From positions 2,914,001-2,978,000 of the forward strand of contig NZ_CP059856.1 in NCBI RefSeq assembly GCF_009193325.2: a stretch of 64,000 bases of DNA, read 5' to 3'. Positions 36,171 to 43,955 of this stretch are shown here, piece by piece (the stretch's first letter is position 1; every line of letters begins with the position of its first letter). This stretch comes from Bacteroides zhangwenhongii. Lineage in GTDB: Bacteria > Bacteroidota > Bacteroidia > Bacteroidales > Bacteroidaceae. Under the pieces are notes generated by a model that ran no database searches, was not told the origin of the DNA, and saw only the letters and a list, made by a program, of their open reading frames with translations. A program made the translations under genes and the position numbers.

Positions 36171-36497
36171 GTCAGATGAGAAAAAGGGAACTGCTTACAG
36201 ACGAAGCGAAACATTGATGCTTCATCCGTAAGCCGTTCCGTTTTTTGGGGCTGTACCATTGCTGTCGCAAGCATAGGCAGACGGTAAACTGCGCTCCTTC
36301 AAGAAAATCAGGTTACTGTTGCCCCCAGTCGGTAGGCAGTGCGATAACCGTCAGCCAGCATCCTTTCGATGTCGGATTCACGGTAGAGGATTTTGCCGCC
36401 CAACTGGATGTAGGCTATCCGCCCCTCGTTACGGTAATCTTGAAGTGTCTGGCGGCTTACCTTCAACCGTGCCGACATCTCCTTGTCGGTGAAGACT
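35850..36497. repeat. Left copy of a duplicated segment (RhuM-like + excisionase)
   Basis: This segment and 38944-39784 have the same order: RhuM-like coding sequence, the GGCAAGGG...GGTATAG end, then the complement of the excisionase gene. The left copy is shorter, lacking about 200 bases found in the right copy at about 39257-39460, and stops abruptly at 36497. By eye, identity is low in the first half and about 90% in the excisionase part. Confidence 0.75.
36308..36497 (-). pseudogene. Truncated excisionase-like gene (C-terminal part)
   Basis: Minus-strand codons correspond to the second half of the intact gene at 39604-39909 (helix-turn-helix second helix onward: YRNEGRIAYIQLGGKILYRE). 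Homology ends at 36497, where an unrelated recombinase fragment begins. The N-terminal half is absent, so it is not functional. Confidence 0.75.
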
Positions 36498-36701
36498 CAG
36501 ATGATTCCGATTTACGCCAAAATCACCAATCAAAAGGTGAATAATGATATGAAAATTCTATCTAGTCGTATTGAAAACCGCTATGAATTACTGAAATATG
36601 GTGTACTAGTATATTTTAGTAGAAATCAGTATCAAAGCAGTTATTATACCAAAGACAATAATGTAAAAAAAATAATCAGAAAAAAGCTAAGACTTCTTTA
36701 A
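36498..36701 (+). pseudogene. C-terminal scar of another tyrosine recombinase
   Basis: The open frame reads TQMIPIYAKITNQKVNNDMK from 36498 on, which matches the nucleophile region of Bacteroides recombinases (TTQxYAKITxxKVxxDM), including the active-site Tyr. Nothing before it belongs to a recombinase; the sequence switches to the excisionase remnant at 36497. It seems to be the 3' end of a recombinase gene left by an older insertion or deletion. The gap 36171-36675 thus holds two remnants and no intact gene. Confidence 0.6.
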
Positions 36702-38361
36702 TGAAATCCCTTAATTCTGGAGAGCAACCTCGTGAATGTATCTTATTTAAGGCAGGAATTATCCACTTGTTTTTTTTCTTAGTTCCTAAATCCATCCATC
36801 CCTCTAACTCACCAACAGGAACAACAAAAATCCCTTTTGCTTTCAAATCATTAATCAAAGCGATAGCCGTTGGTTGAATATCAGAAGACAAGCCAATGAT
36901 TCCTTTATCCTTAACATCCTTCCATGACGTGAATTCTTTTTCTATCCTTTTATATGCGCTTTTAGCTCCATTCAAAGTATGTTCTCCTCTTTCTAATTGT
37001 TCCAAAAATAATCTAATCTCATTTTTTACGTGTTCAAGAATCTCATTTTCACTGATTTTATTAACAGACGCTGCTATTACTTTTCTTTTCTCTAGTAAGT
37101 CTACATTTTCTAAATTATCTCCAAGTATTTCAAGTATATTTTTCAAATCAGTGTCACCATTGAAGATATCAATATCAACAATCAGGGCAACAGGTATTTT
37201 GGCTTCAACAAGTAATTTTGCAACATCTTTATGAGTTTGTTTGTTATGAGAATGTATAAAAAGAATTTCTTGATTAGACATGTGTTCGACAGATGCTACA
37301 CTTTGATAAACAGCTCTATCTGCGTCAGCCTCGCACACAACCACCCCTTTATGGAAAATCCCCTCAATTACTCGCTGACTAGACAGTATCGGGCTTTTAG
37401 ATAGATTATCAGTGGCATTTGGTGGAAGTAAATTATATTCTGTTATATTGTCATGCCTATTTAATCTAAAAATATCCACTTTTTTATCGCTCGACAAAAC
37501 ACCCGATAAGAAATTAGAATTATGAGTACATATTAGAAGTTGCCCTTGAAACAAATCAGAATTATCAATAATCCATTTGCCAAGAAAGCGTGCTTGTGCT
37601 GGATGAAGAAAAGCTTCTGGTTCATCAAGAAGAATAATACGATCTTTCGAAAATAATAGCCCTAATATTATTCCTACAAAACTTTTAAATCCATCTCCTT
37701 GAGTGTCTATTTTTTGCAAAAACTGTGTGATTTTACATGCTTGCTGAGGGTCATCAGGAATTTTGGGCAGTTCTTTACCAACACGTAAACATAAAGAAAT
37801 GAGTTCGCTATAATCCAGTTTTATATCCATGTCGAAAGCTGATTTGAATGCTTTTATAAGCAATAATTCATTATTTTCATCTAAGAATAGTGACTGAATT
37901 AAATTTGATGGCATATCCAAGTTCGGATTAAATGAAGGTGTCGATAAAACAAGATTTAGACGGGTAGATGAATCTAAATTAGCAACTCTATATTTCGTTA
38001 TATTTCCTAGAATATAATTATATGATTTATTTATTTGAAAATCAGATTCCAAACTTGGTATATGTAACTCCATTGAGTCTTTTGATAAAAGATCACTTTT
38101 TATTCCAAATACAGTCTTATATCCAATGTTATGTATACTATCTTTAATTTCTAGACCTGAATAGAAGTCTTCAATAGAAGATGGTGCATCAAATTCAAAA
38201 GAATCGATGATAACAGGCTTACTCTTTTGTCCATTCTCTAATCTTTCTCGAATATCACGTAACGTTTGTGATTTCCCTGTATTATTTGGACCAACAAAAA
38301 TTGCAATCTTAGTTAGCGGAACATTCTTCCCTTGTTTTGTTGTAAATGATTTTAGTTTCAT
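36676..38361 (-). CDS. OLD-family ATPase/TOPRIM nuclease-like protein
   Basis: 561 aa from ATG 38361, 18 bases after a TATCTTTG promoter element on the minus strand (complement of 38380-38387). The N-terminal ABC-type ATPase has Walker A VGPNNTGKSQT (about 24-34), Walker B RIILLDEPEAFLHPAQARF, and the H-loop LLICTHNSNFLS. The C-terminal TOPRIM-like part includes VVVCEADADRAVY (Glu) and IPVALIVDIDIFNGD (DxD). OLD proteins are nucleases in phage defence or phage competition. No UvrD-like GajB partner is adjacent, so it is a solo (class 1-like) OLD. It lies between the two copies of the duplicated segment, with low GC, suggesting cargo. Confidence 0.85.
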   Translation of the reverse strand: MKLKSFTTKQGKNVPLTKIAIFVGPNNTGKSQTLRDIRERLENGQKSKPVIIDSFEFDAPSSIEDFYSGLEIKDSIHNIGYKTVFGIKSDLLSKDSMELHIPSLESDFQINKSYNYILGNITKYRVANLDSSTRLNLVLSTPSFNPNLDMPSNLIQSLFLDENNELLLIKAFKSAFDMDIKLDYSELISLCLRVGKELPKIPDDPQQACKITQFLQKIDTQGDGFKSFVGIILGLLFSKDRIILLDEPEAFLHPAQARFLGKWIIDNSDLFQGQLLICTHNSNFLSGVLSSDKKVDIFRLNRHDNITEYNLLPPNATDNLSKSPILSSQRVIEGIFHKGVVVCEADADRAVYQSVASVEHMSNQEILFIHSHNKQTHKDVAKLLVEAKIPVALIVDIDIFNGDTDLKNILEILGDNLENVDLLEKRKVIAASVNKISENEILEHVKNEIRLFLEQLERGEHTLNGAKSAYKRIEKEFTSWKDVKDKGIIGLSSDIQPTAIALINDLKAKGIFVVPVGELEGWMDLGTKKKNKWIIPALNKIHSRGCSPELRDFIKEVLAFF

Positions 38362-38379
38362 ACAATATGCTCTTTGCGA

Positions 38380-38387
38380 CAAAGATA
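38380..38387 (-). promoter_or_regulatory. -7 promoter element of the OLD-type gene
   Basis: The complement reads TATCTTTG (TAnnTTTG consensus), 18 bases before the ATG at 38361. Confidence 0.5.
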
Positions 38388-38430
38388 GTATTTATAATTC
38401 ACTTTCATATTTAAGTGAGCGTAGAAATTT

Positions 38431-38580
38431 TTAATTCTCGATATTGAATCTTCCCTTTCTGTCAGATTTGCGGTATTTTCCTCGTATCCCTTCTGTTTTG
38501 TAGGGAATGGTATTCGTAAGTTCATCCAATGTCGTTGGAAATGAGCTGATTTTCAGAGATTCGTCATTGAGTATATCCAT
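38431..38580 (-). CDS. Possible small protein (49 aa)
   Basis: A minus-strand frame starts MDILNDESLKISSFPTTL and ends ...GRFNIEN. It is hydrophilic and basic at the C-terminus. A second tiny frame (34 aa, MNYCQRFDMSTI...) overlaps its start at 38557-38661. Both sit upstream of the OLD-type gene on its strand. I do not recognise either; coding is plausible but not shown. Confidence 0.3.
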   Translation of the reverse strand: MDILNDESLKISSFPTTLDELTNTIPYKTEGIRGKYRKSDRKGRFNIEN

Positions 38581-38943
38581 GATTCATTAATTGTTAGTTT
38601 CTCATAATAATCAACCATCATAGTAATAGTTGACATATCAAATCTTTGACAATAGTTCATTGAAGCTCACCTTCCATTGAGATATACAAAATAGCCCTGT
38701 TTATTCTACTTAATATCATATGTTGATAGGGCTTGCCTATTGGGTGGTTTCATTCATATTAGATGATACATAGCTGGTATTTCTTATCGTTTCGGTGAAT
38801 CATCATGGTTGGGTTTAGGCTAATACTCTCTAGTCAGCAACCAAATATCTAAATCAAAAAGTTCCTTTTTCATAGTTGTTATTTCTTAGAAGGCTGTTGA
38901 TAGCTGTTCGATGTCGGATGTTTTGTACTACAGTCTGTACTTA

Positions 38944-39256
38944 TATGGATAACAAAGTTTGAGATAGCTTATTTATTCGGGGTGCTCTCTCGTGATATAT
39001 GTAAGGTGGTTCATTCCATTCACAAGCATAAGAAACTGGACGAAGTTGAAACGAGGAGATATATCAAACAGTCAGACGGCATCAGTTATGACGTTTATAG
39101 CCTTGAAATGGTTGTAACCACTGCATTCAGGATATGCAGTAAAAAAATATTCTGCTCAGGCAGTTTGTAATAAATGAAATCTGCGCCACCAAGAAAGGTA
39201 CCCCGATAACATTGTTCTTCTCTTGCGGCAAGGGCTGCAACCTATGGTATAGCTAA
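38944..39256 (+). pseudogene. Frameshifted copy of the RhuM-like gene
   Basis: The frame matches 35848-36170 (KFEIAYLFGVLSRDI ... QSDGISYDVYSLEMVVTTAFRICSK), then a one-base change near the A-run at about 39139-39146 shifts it, and the rest (RQFVINEICATKKG ... FSCGKGCNLWYS) continues in another frame to the TAA at about 39254-39256. The start codon region is also degenerate. Part of the duplicated segment 38944-39784. Confidence 0.7.
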
Positions 39257-39784
39257 TGTTCATCCCGTCAGCCACCCGTTCCCGATGCTCGGATGCAAAG
39301 GTTGCGTGTGGCTTTGACGGCATTGGCAAGGTCAGGCGGCAGAGCCGTTTCGGGCAGAATCTTCCTCAAACAAGTTCGAGCGTATTCAGCCCCAAAACCT
39401 TGCCACTGCCAGCCACACGCTTGAAAGGCATCCGGCAACGGAAACAAGCGACTGATGGGAAATCAGAAGAAAAAGAAAGAACGACTTACAGACAAAGCAG
39501 AATATTGATGCTTCATCCGTAAGCCGTTTTCTTTTCTTTTTTAGGGGGTACTATTGCTGCCGCAAACTTAGGGCAGACGGCAAACGGCGCTCTTTCAAGA
39601 AAATCAGGTTGCCGTCAGTCGGTAAGCGGAACGGTAGCTGTCAGCCAGCATCCTTTCGATGTCGGATTCACGATAGAGGATTTTGCCACCTAACTGGATG
39701 TAGGCTATCCGTCCCTCGTTGCGATAGTCCTGAAGTGTCCGGCGGCTTACCTTCAACCGTGCCGACACTTCCTTGTCGGTGAAG
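38944..39784. repeat. Right copy of the duplicated segment
   Basis: Direct-orientation counterpart of 35850-36497. It contains the frameshifted RhuM-like copy, about 200 extra bases (about 39257-39460) with no recognisable gene, and most of the intact excisionase gene. Confidence 0.75.
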
Positions 39785-39909
39785 AAACGCTCCCCGTTCA
39801 GTGTCGGGCGGTAGTTGGCGGTCAGACGCTCTACGTTGTCCAGCAGACGGTCGAGGCTGCCCATAAAGTGGATTATCCACTCGTTTTCTTTGTTAATCAG
39901 TTCGTTCAT
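39604..39909 (-). CDS. Helix-turn-helix excisionase-like protein (Xis2d type)
   Basis: 101 aa. Residues ~45-92 form a winged helix-turn-helix of the excisionase/MerR type (FFTDKEVSARLKVSRRTLQDYRNEGRIAYIQLGGKILYRESDIERML), preceded by a helix (EWIIHFMGSLDRLLDNVERL). Pairs of such genes (xis2c, xis2d) in CTnDOT direct excision and regulate transfer genes. The second member follows at 39956-40267 on the same strand. A truncated copy is at 36308-36497. Confidence 0.82.
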   Translation of the reverse strand: MNELINKENEWIIHFMGSLDRLLDNVERLTANYRPTLNGERFFTDKEVSARLKVSRRTLQDYRNEGRIAYIQLGGKILYRESDIERMLADSYRSAYRLTAT

Positions 39910-39955
39910 ATTACTCTGGATTTAGTGGAATTATTGTTGCTGCTATATTCAGTTA

Positions 39956-40267
39956 TCAGATAGTTCTGCCTTTGAATTTCGCTTCCTTTCTTCTGTCCTC
40001 CACAATGGGGACGATGCGCTGCACGTCTTCGGGGCGGTAGTAGGTCTTGTGGTTTATCTGCGAATAGGCCAATGTGCCGTTGTCCCGAAGTGTCTGCAAC
40101 GTGCGTGGGCTGATGTTGAGCATCCGGCACACGTCCTGATTGTCCATCCACTTACTCATTTTCTTTTCGCCGTGACGATGGCAGATGGCATCCATACGGC
40201 TGACGAAGCGGTCGAACTTGGCGACCAGTTCCTCAAAGGTCTTTCTCTCGATTGATACGATTTCCAT
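39956..40267 (-). CDS. Helix-turn-helix excisionase-like protein (Xis2c type)
   Basis: 103 aa. An N-terminal helix (IERKTFEELVAKFDRFVSRMDAI) precedes the helix-turn-helix (WMDNQDVCRMLNISPRTLQTLRDNGTLAYSQINHKTYYRPEDVQRIV). It is transcribed before, and probably with, the gene at 39604-39909, 46 bases apart. The probable role is DNA bending and recombination directionality of the element. Confidence 0.82.
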   Translation of the reverse strand: MEIVSIERKTFEELVAKFDRFVSRMDAICHRHGEKKMSKWMDNQDVCRMLNISPRTLQTLRDNGTLAYSQINHKTYYRPEDVQRIVPIVEDRRKEAKFKGRTI

Positions 40268-40682
40268 ATTGTCTTTCTTTTAGTTGTTACTGTTTTTTCT
40301 GTCACAAAGGAATATATAATCTGTTATCCTGCAATGGATTTTTCAAAACTGGCAGCATGTTGCGTCGGTGTGGCAGTGGTTGTCTGGGGTACAGATTATC
40401 GCCATCACCTTAATTTCGGTTTTTAGAGGAGAAGACGAAACACAAATAAGGGCTTAATTCAAAATTACTCCTGACCGAGTTTTTGCCCTTTCAGACATCC
40501 ACATCCGGCAAAACGGTGAAGTCCGCACCGCTTTGTCAACCGCCATAAAGCAAAACCATACAAAATTGCCTAAGAGAATCCAAGTGCTTGACCGACTGTA
40601 TTAAAACACCTTACTTTGCTCCCGACAAACGGTCACCCATGCGCATGAGAGCACCAAGTATTAACTTTCAAAATTTAACAAG
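40268..40682. promoter_or_regulatory. 415-base divergent region between the xis-like genes and DUF3408 gene
   Basis: No gene is seen. A TTACTTTG at about 40611-40618 resembles a -7 element for the DUF3408 gene. Divergent promoters are expected here. I see no long repeat. Confidence 0.3.
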
Positions 40683-41228
40683 ATGGCAAAGAAAAGAAAC
40701 TACGAGAATGACGAAGCATTCAAGAATTTCAGGATAGAGGACTACCTGCCTGAAATGAAATGGCGTGAGCAGGAGGCAAAGGCTTCCGCACAGAAACAGG
40801 AAGTAACCACGGCAGAGGCTACTCTCTTCCCTCCGCTGGATGGGACTGACACATCTGCAATGCAGGATACGGTATCTGATGCAGACCGACTGGACAAGCC
40901 GGAGATACGGGATGTAGCGGACGTAGAAACGTCAGATAAAACCTCTGTTGAGGATGTCAATACTCCTGCGGGGCAGACTGTCGCCAGACGCATCAGCGGC
41001 AAACAGCGCAGGCTCTCGTTGGAGGAGTACCGCGCCACCTACCTGAAAGTCCCGAAACTTGTCAACCGCAAGCCCGTGTTCGTCAGCGAGGAGGTGCGAG
41101 ACGAGCTGGACAGAATTGTCGGCAACTTCGGGAAGCGCGGCATGAGCGCATCAGGATTGATTGAAAACCTCGTCCGTCTGCACCTCGACACCTACCGTGA
41201 GGACTTCGGGCAGTGGCGCAAGCTTTGA
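40683..41228 (+). CDS. DUF3408-family conjugative-element protein (181 aa)
   Basis: The N-terminus (MAKKRNYENDEAFKNFRIEDYL) is followed by a low-complexity acidic linker (about 35-100), and a conserved C-terminal domain (RKPVFVSEEVRDELDRIVGNFGKRGMSASGLIENLVRLHLDTYREDF) matches DUF3408, a ribbon-helix-helix-like domain in proteins next to mobilisation genes of Bacteroides conjugative transposons. DNA binding at the transfer origin is the plausible role. The MobA-like gene follows at 41509. Confidence 0.78.
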   Translation: MAKKRNYENDEAFKNFRIEDYLPEMKWREQEAKASAQKQEVTTAEATLFPPLDGTDTSAMQDTVSDADRLDKPEIRDVADVETSDKTSVEDVNTPAGQTVARRISGKQRRLSLEEYRATYLKVPKLVNRKPVFVSEEVRDELDRIVGNFGKRGMSASGLIENLVRLHLDTYREDFGQWRKL

Positions 41229-41364
41229 CGGGATTTCGGAGAACCTGGATGAACCAGTGGATGCATTTCATCGGTTCATCCGATTCTCCAAGTGAATGAC
41301 TGCACCCAGAGACCAATCCGACAGGCGGAGGATTTTTGTGTCCTCAAAGACACAGCAAGATATA

Positions 41365-41400
41365 TTTTCAGTTACCCGAATAATTCTAAGTAACTGAAAA
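41365..41400. repeat. Inverted repeat between DUF3408 and MobA-like genes, possible oriT element
   Basis: TTTTCAGTTAC (41365-41375) pairs perfectly with GTAACTGAAAA (41390-41400), loop 14 bases. The 280-base gap 41229-41508 also contains GC-rich stretches. In related elements the transfer origin lies beside mobA; no nick site can be named here. Confidence 0.4.
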
Positions 41401-41508
41401 CACCTTCACCGCCGTGGGCAGAATTATCCTCCGCAGTCGGATAATTTCGGGGTTCCTTAATCAAAGATTAAACAATGGACAAGCCATAAAATTAAAAGAA
41501 TAAGAAGA

Positions 41509-41931
41509 ATGAAAAAGAAGAGCAAGTACGGGAGAAATCCCAAGTTGAATCCGAAGATGCACTGCGTGATGGTGCGCTTCGACGATGTGGAATGGAACAG
41601 GTTCCTGACGATGTACGAGGAATCGAACGTGTATGCGAAAGCCGTCTTTCTCAAGGCGCATTTCTTCGGACAGAAGTTCAAGGTGCTGAAGGTGGACAAA
41701 GCAATGTTGGAATACTGTACCAGACTGTCTGACTTTCACGCCCAGTTCCGCAACATAGGAACCAATTACAACCAAATTGTGAAGGAATTGCGCATCCATT
41801 TTTCGGAAAAGAAAGCAATGGCATTGCTCTACAAGTTGGAGAAACATACCATCGACCTTGTGAAACTGAGCCGGGAGATTGTGGAACTTTCAAGGGAAAT
41901 GTATGCTAAATGGGAACAACAGAAAGGATAA
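41509..41931 (+). CDS. MobA/MobC-like mobilisation accessory protein (140 aa)
   Basis: A basic N-terminus (KKKSKYGRNPKLNPK) leads into a ribbon-helix-helix-like strand (MHCVMVRFDDVEWNRFLTMYEES) and long helices (FRNIGTNYNQIVKELRIHF, typical of MobC/MobA relaxosome proteins). It would bind oriT and recruit a relaxase. The relaxase gene (MobB) that normally follows is missing; the next gene is an AraC regulator. So this protein could act only with a relaxase supplied in trans. Confidence 0.8.
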   Translation: MKKKSKYGRNPKLNPKMHCVMVRFDDVEWNRFLTMYEESNVYAKAVFLKAHFFGQKFKVLKVDKAMLEYCTRLSDFHAQFRNIGTNYNQIVKELRIHFSEKKAMALLYKLEKHTIDLVKLSREIVELSREMYAKWEQQKG

Positions 41932-42074
41932 ATTCCATCGTACACCTAAGAAATACGGTAGATACACAACCCTGTGAAATAACGCGAAACACCGAGAATT
42001 TCATAGGGTCAGGCATGTCATCATCGGGCGTTCGGAACTATATGCGAAAGATGGGAACCGACCGAAAGGATTGA
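41910..42074 (+). CDS. Possible small overlapping ORF (54 aa)
   Basis: It starts with the ATG at 41910 inside the end of the MobA-like gene and encodes MGTTERINSIVHLRNTVD... ending RKMGTDRKD. It may be residual coding sequence where the relaxase gene once began, or chance. No family recognised. Confidence 0.2.
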   Translation: MGTTERINSIVHLRNTVDTQPCEITRNTENFIGSGMSSSGVRNYMRKMGTDRKD

Positions 42075-42171
42075 AAATATAATTCTTATCATAGAAACGA
42101 CTTTGTCATTATGCGCAGTCGTTTCTATGTTTCATTTACCTCTTTTTACTTCGTAACCAGCACAAAATTAC

Positions 42172-42179
42172 TACTTTTG
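42172..42179 (+). promoter_or_regulatory. -7 promoter element of the AraC gene
   Basis: TACTTTTG ends 4 bases before the ATG at 42184. Transcription should begin at or very near the ATG, giving a leaderless or nearly leaderless mRNA. Confidence 0.5.
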
Positions 42180-42183
42180 TAAA

Positions 42184-43005
42184 ATGATTCAAGAGGAGTT
42201 CAAATTTTACAAGCCATGTAAGCTATTGCAACCTTACGTGAGATATTATTGGGTATTCAAAAGTAACCAGTTTTTGAATACCCTGACTTTTCCTATCGGT
42301 TGCCCTCAGATCATCTTCCATAAACAAGTACCGTTATATATCCCTGAACTGAATGTTACACAAGAAAAAATCACCATCAGTGGACAAGTTAATTTCTCGT
42401 CACACCTATATGCTGACGGCAATACAGAAATGATAGTGGTTGTATTCCACCCTCACGCTATGAGTATGTTTCTGAACATGCCGACATCGCCCTTTTACAA
42501 TCAAGAAGTGTCCGGTTACAGCCTTGAAAACAAAAGTTTGAATGAACTGGCTACACGAATATTCGACTGTGAAAATAATTCTATTTGCATAAGCTATATA
42601 GAAAAATGGCTGGTGTCACAAATTGCCGATAATTTAGCTGATACCGCATACAGAATTAAAAGAATAGATGCCGCCATACAGCAAATATATATCACTCCGC
42701 AAATCTCTGTAAACGAATTATCTTCTATTGCCTGCCTAAGTAAAAAACAGTTTGAGCGGTTGTTTCATTCATTTGTAGGCATCAATCCCAAGGAATATAC
42801 CCGTATCGTCCGCTTCCAAAAAGCTTTGGCGCAGATGCAGCATCAAGCGGGCAAAGAAATCAATCAGGCACAAATAGCATACGCCAGCGGTTATGCCGAC
42901 CAGTCGCACTTTATCCGGGAGTTCAAGAAATTCTGCGGATATACGCCCGTGTCTTTGCTGAAAGTATCAAATCCATATTCCGATTTGTTCACCAATCCCG
43001 TATAA
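42184..43005 (+). CDS. AraC-family transcriptional regulator (273 aa)
   Basis: The N-terminal DUF6597-like sensing domain (KFYKPCKLLQPYVRYYWVFKSN, LTFPIGCPQIIFH, VVVFHPHAMSMFLN) is followed by the C-terminal double helix-turn-helix (ISVNELSSIACLSKKQFERLFHSFVGINPKEYTRIVRFQKAL ... AYASGYADQSHFIREFKKFCGYTP). It precedes the acetyltransferase/MATE cluster in the same direction and is a likely activator of it, responding to an unknown compound. Confidence 0.88.
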   Translation: MIQEEFKFYKPCKLLQPYVRYYWVFKSNQFLNTLTFPIGCPQIIFHKQVPLYIPELNVTQEKITISGQVNFSSHLYADGNTEMIVVVFHPHAMSMFLNMPTSPFYNQEVSGYSLENKSLNELATRIFDCENNSICISYIEKWLVSQIADNLADTAYRIKRIDAAIQQIYITPQISVNELSSIACLSKKQFERLFHSFVGINPKEYTRIVRFQKALAQMQHQAGKEINQAQIAYASGYADQSHFIREFKKFCGYTPVSLLKVSNPYSDLFTNPV

Positions 43006-43043
43006 ATGTCCCGTTTGTTCTATCCGGGGTCAAACGCTTCTCC

Positions 43044-43051
43044 TACCTTTG
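43044..43051 (+). promoter_or_regulatory. -7 promoter element of the CatA-like gene
   Basis: TACCTTTG (TAnnTTTG) lies 16 bases before the ATG at 43068, so the leader is very short. Confidence 0.45.
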
Positions 43052-43067
43052 CTACCTGATTCATTAA

Positions 43068-43706
43068 ATGAAAATAGCATTAAGTATGAAAGAAGTAAAT
43101 CCCCAAGAAACCAGCCGGGCATACGCCTTTGAAATGTGGATGAACGCACCTATGCCAATGGTGACGTTCTTTAAGACACTCAACGTGTCACGCCTTGTGA
43201 AAATCAGCCGGAAATCGGGCATGAAGTTTAATATGTTGATGTGCTGGTGTATCGGCAAAGCCGCAAGGGACGTGAAAGAATTTTATATGCTGCCCGTTGG
43301 CGGTAAACTGATGCAGTACGATACCATTGCAGTAAACACCATTGTCGCCAACAGAAAGGGCGAGGTAAGTTCGTGTGATATTCCTTTCTGTGATGATTTA
43401 TCTTTGTTTAACCAACACTATCTGCAACTTACCAAACAAGTGGCTGAAAGTTGCGTCAATCACGACTTGACGGAAAGCATGGTTATCGGAACTTCCGCAT
43501 TGGCACAATATGAAATAGACGGTGCTGTCGGGATGTATAGCGGCATTTTTAATAATCCGTTTCTTATTTGGGGCAAATACAAACGCCGCCTGCTGAAAAC
43601 GCCGCTCACCATTTCTTTCCAGTTCCACCACACGCAAATGGACGGGGCGCACGCTTCCCGATTTTTAGATGGAGTTCAGAAAGAAATTGATAAATTGAGA
43701 ATATAA
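43068..43706 (+). CDS. CatA-like chloramphenicol O-acetyltransferase family protein
   Basis: 212 aa, the size of type A chloramphenicol acetyltransferases. The catalytic HHxxxDG motif is present as HHTQMDG (about residues 184-190). Other family wording includes FFKTLNVSRLVKISRKSGMKFN and GTSALAQYEIDGAVGMYSGIF. CAT enzymes transfer acetyl from acetyl-CoA to the 3-hydroxyl of chloramphenicol in the cytoplasm; whether this one prefers chloramphenicol is not certain. It lies 62 bases after the AraC gene, with its own promoter element. Confidence 0.82.
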   Translation: MKIALSMKEVNPQETSRAYAFEMWMNAPMPMVTFFKTLNVSRLVKISRKSGMKFNMLMCWCIGKAARDVKEFYMLPVGGKLMQYDTIAVNTIVANRKGEVSSCDIPFCDDLSLFNQHYLQLTKQVAESCVNHDLTESMVIGTSALAQYEIDGAVGMYSGIFNNPFLIWGKYKRRLLKTPLTISFQFHHTQMDGAHASRFLDGVQKEIDKLRI

Positions 43707-43722
43707 GTTCAGGGAAAAACGC

Positions 43723-43864
43723 TATCTTTGCAGAACTAACAGAAAAAGAAATAGTTGTTCAACAATATGAAATGGCAGTTGTGCATATAGCTACGCTCAA
43801 CGAATAGTACATCCAATTATTGCTATTCAGCAATAGACAGGCTTATGTTTTAAGTTTGCCTGTC
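43723..43864 (+). promoter_or_regulatory. Promoter and attenuator-like leader of the MATE-vat-rte operon
   Basis: TATCTTTG at 43723-43730 is a good -7 element. The leader to the ATG at 43956 is about 220 bases. It contains two overlapping mini-frames (7 codons at 43767-43790; 11 codons at 43772-43807), a hairpin ATTGCT/AGCAAT at 43819-43834, and a second hairpin GACAGGC (43836-43842) / GCCTGTC (43858-43864) followed by ATTGTTTTG. The layout is that of a drug-responsive attenuator. CTnDOT tetQ-rteA-rteB is known to be controlled through its leader; equivalence here is inference. Confidence 0.5.
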
Positions 43865-43955
43865 ATTGTTTTGTCATTATCCCTTATTATAAATCTATAA
43901 GATTGTCGTGCTGCTTAAAGCGGCAGGATGTATCGTATCATATTGGTTTGAACAA

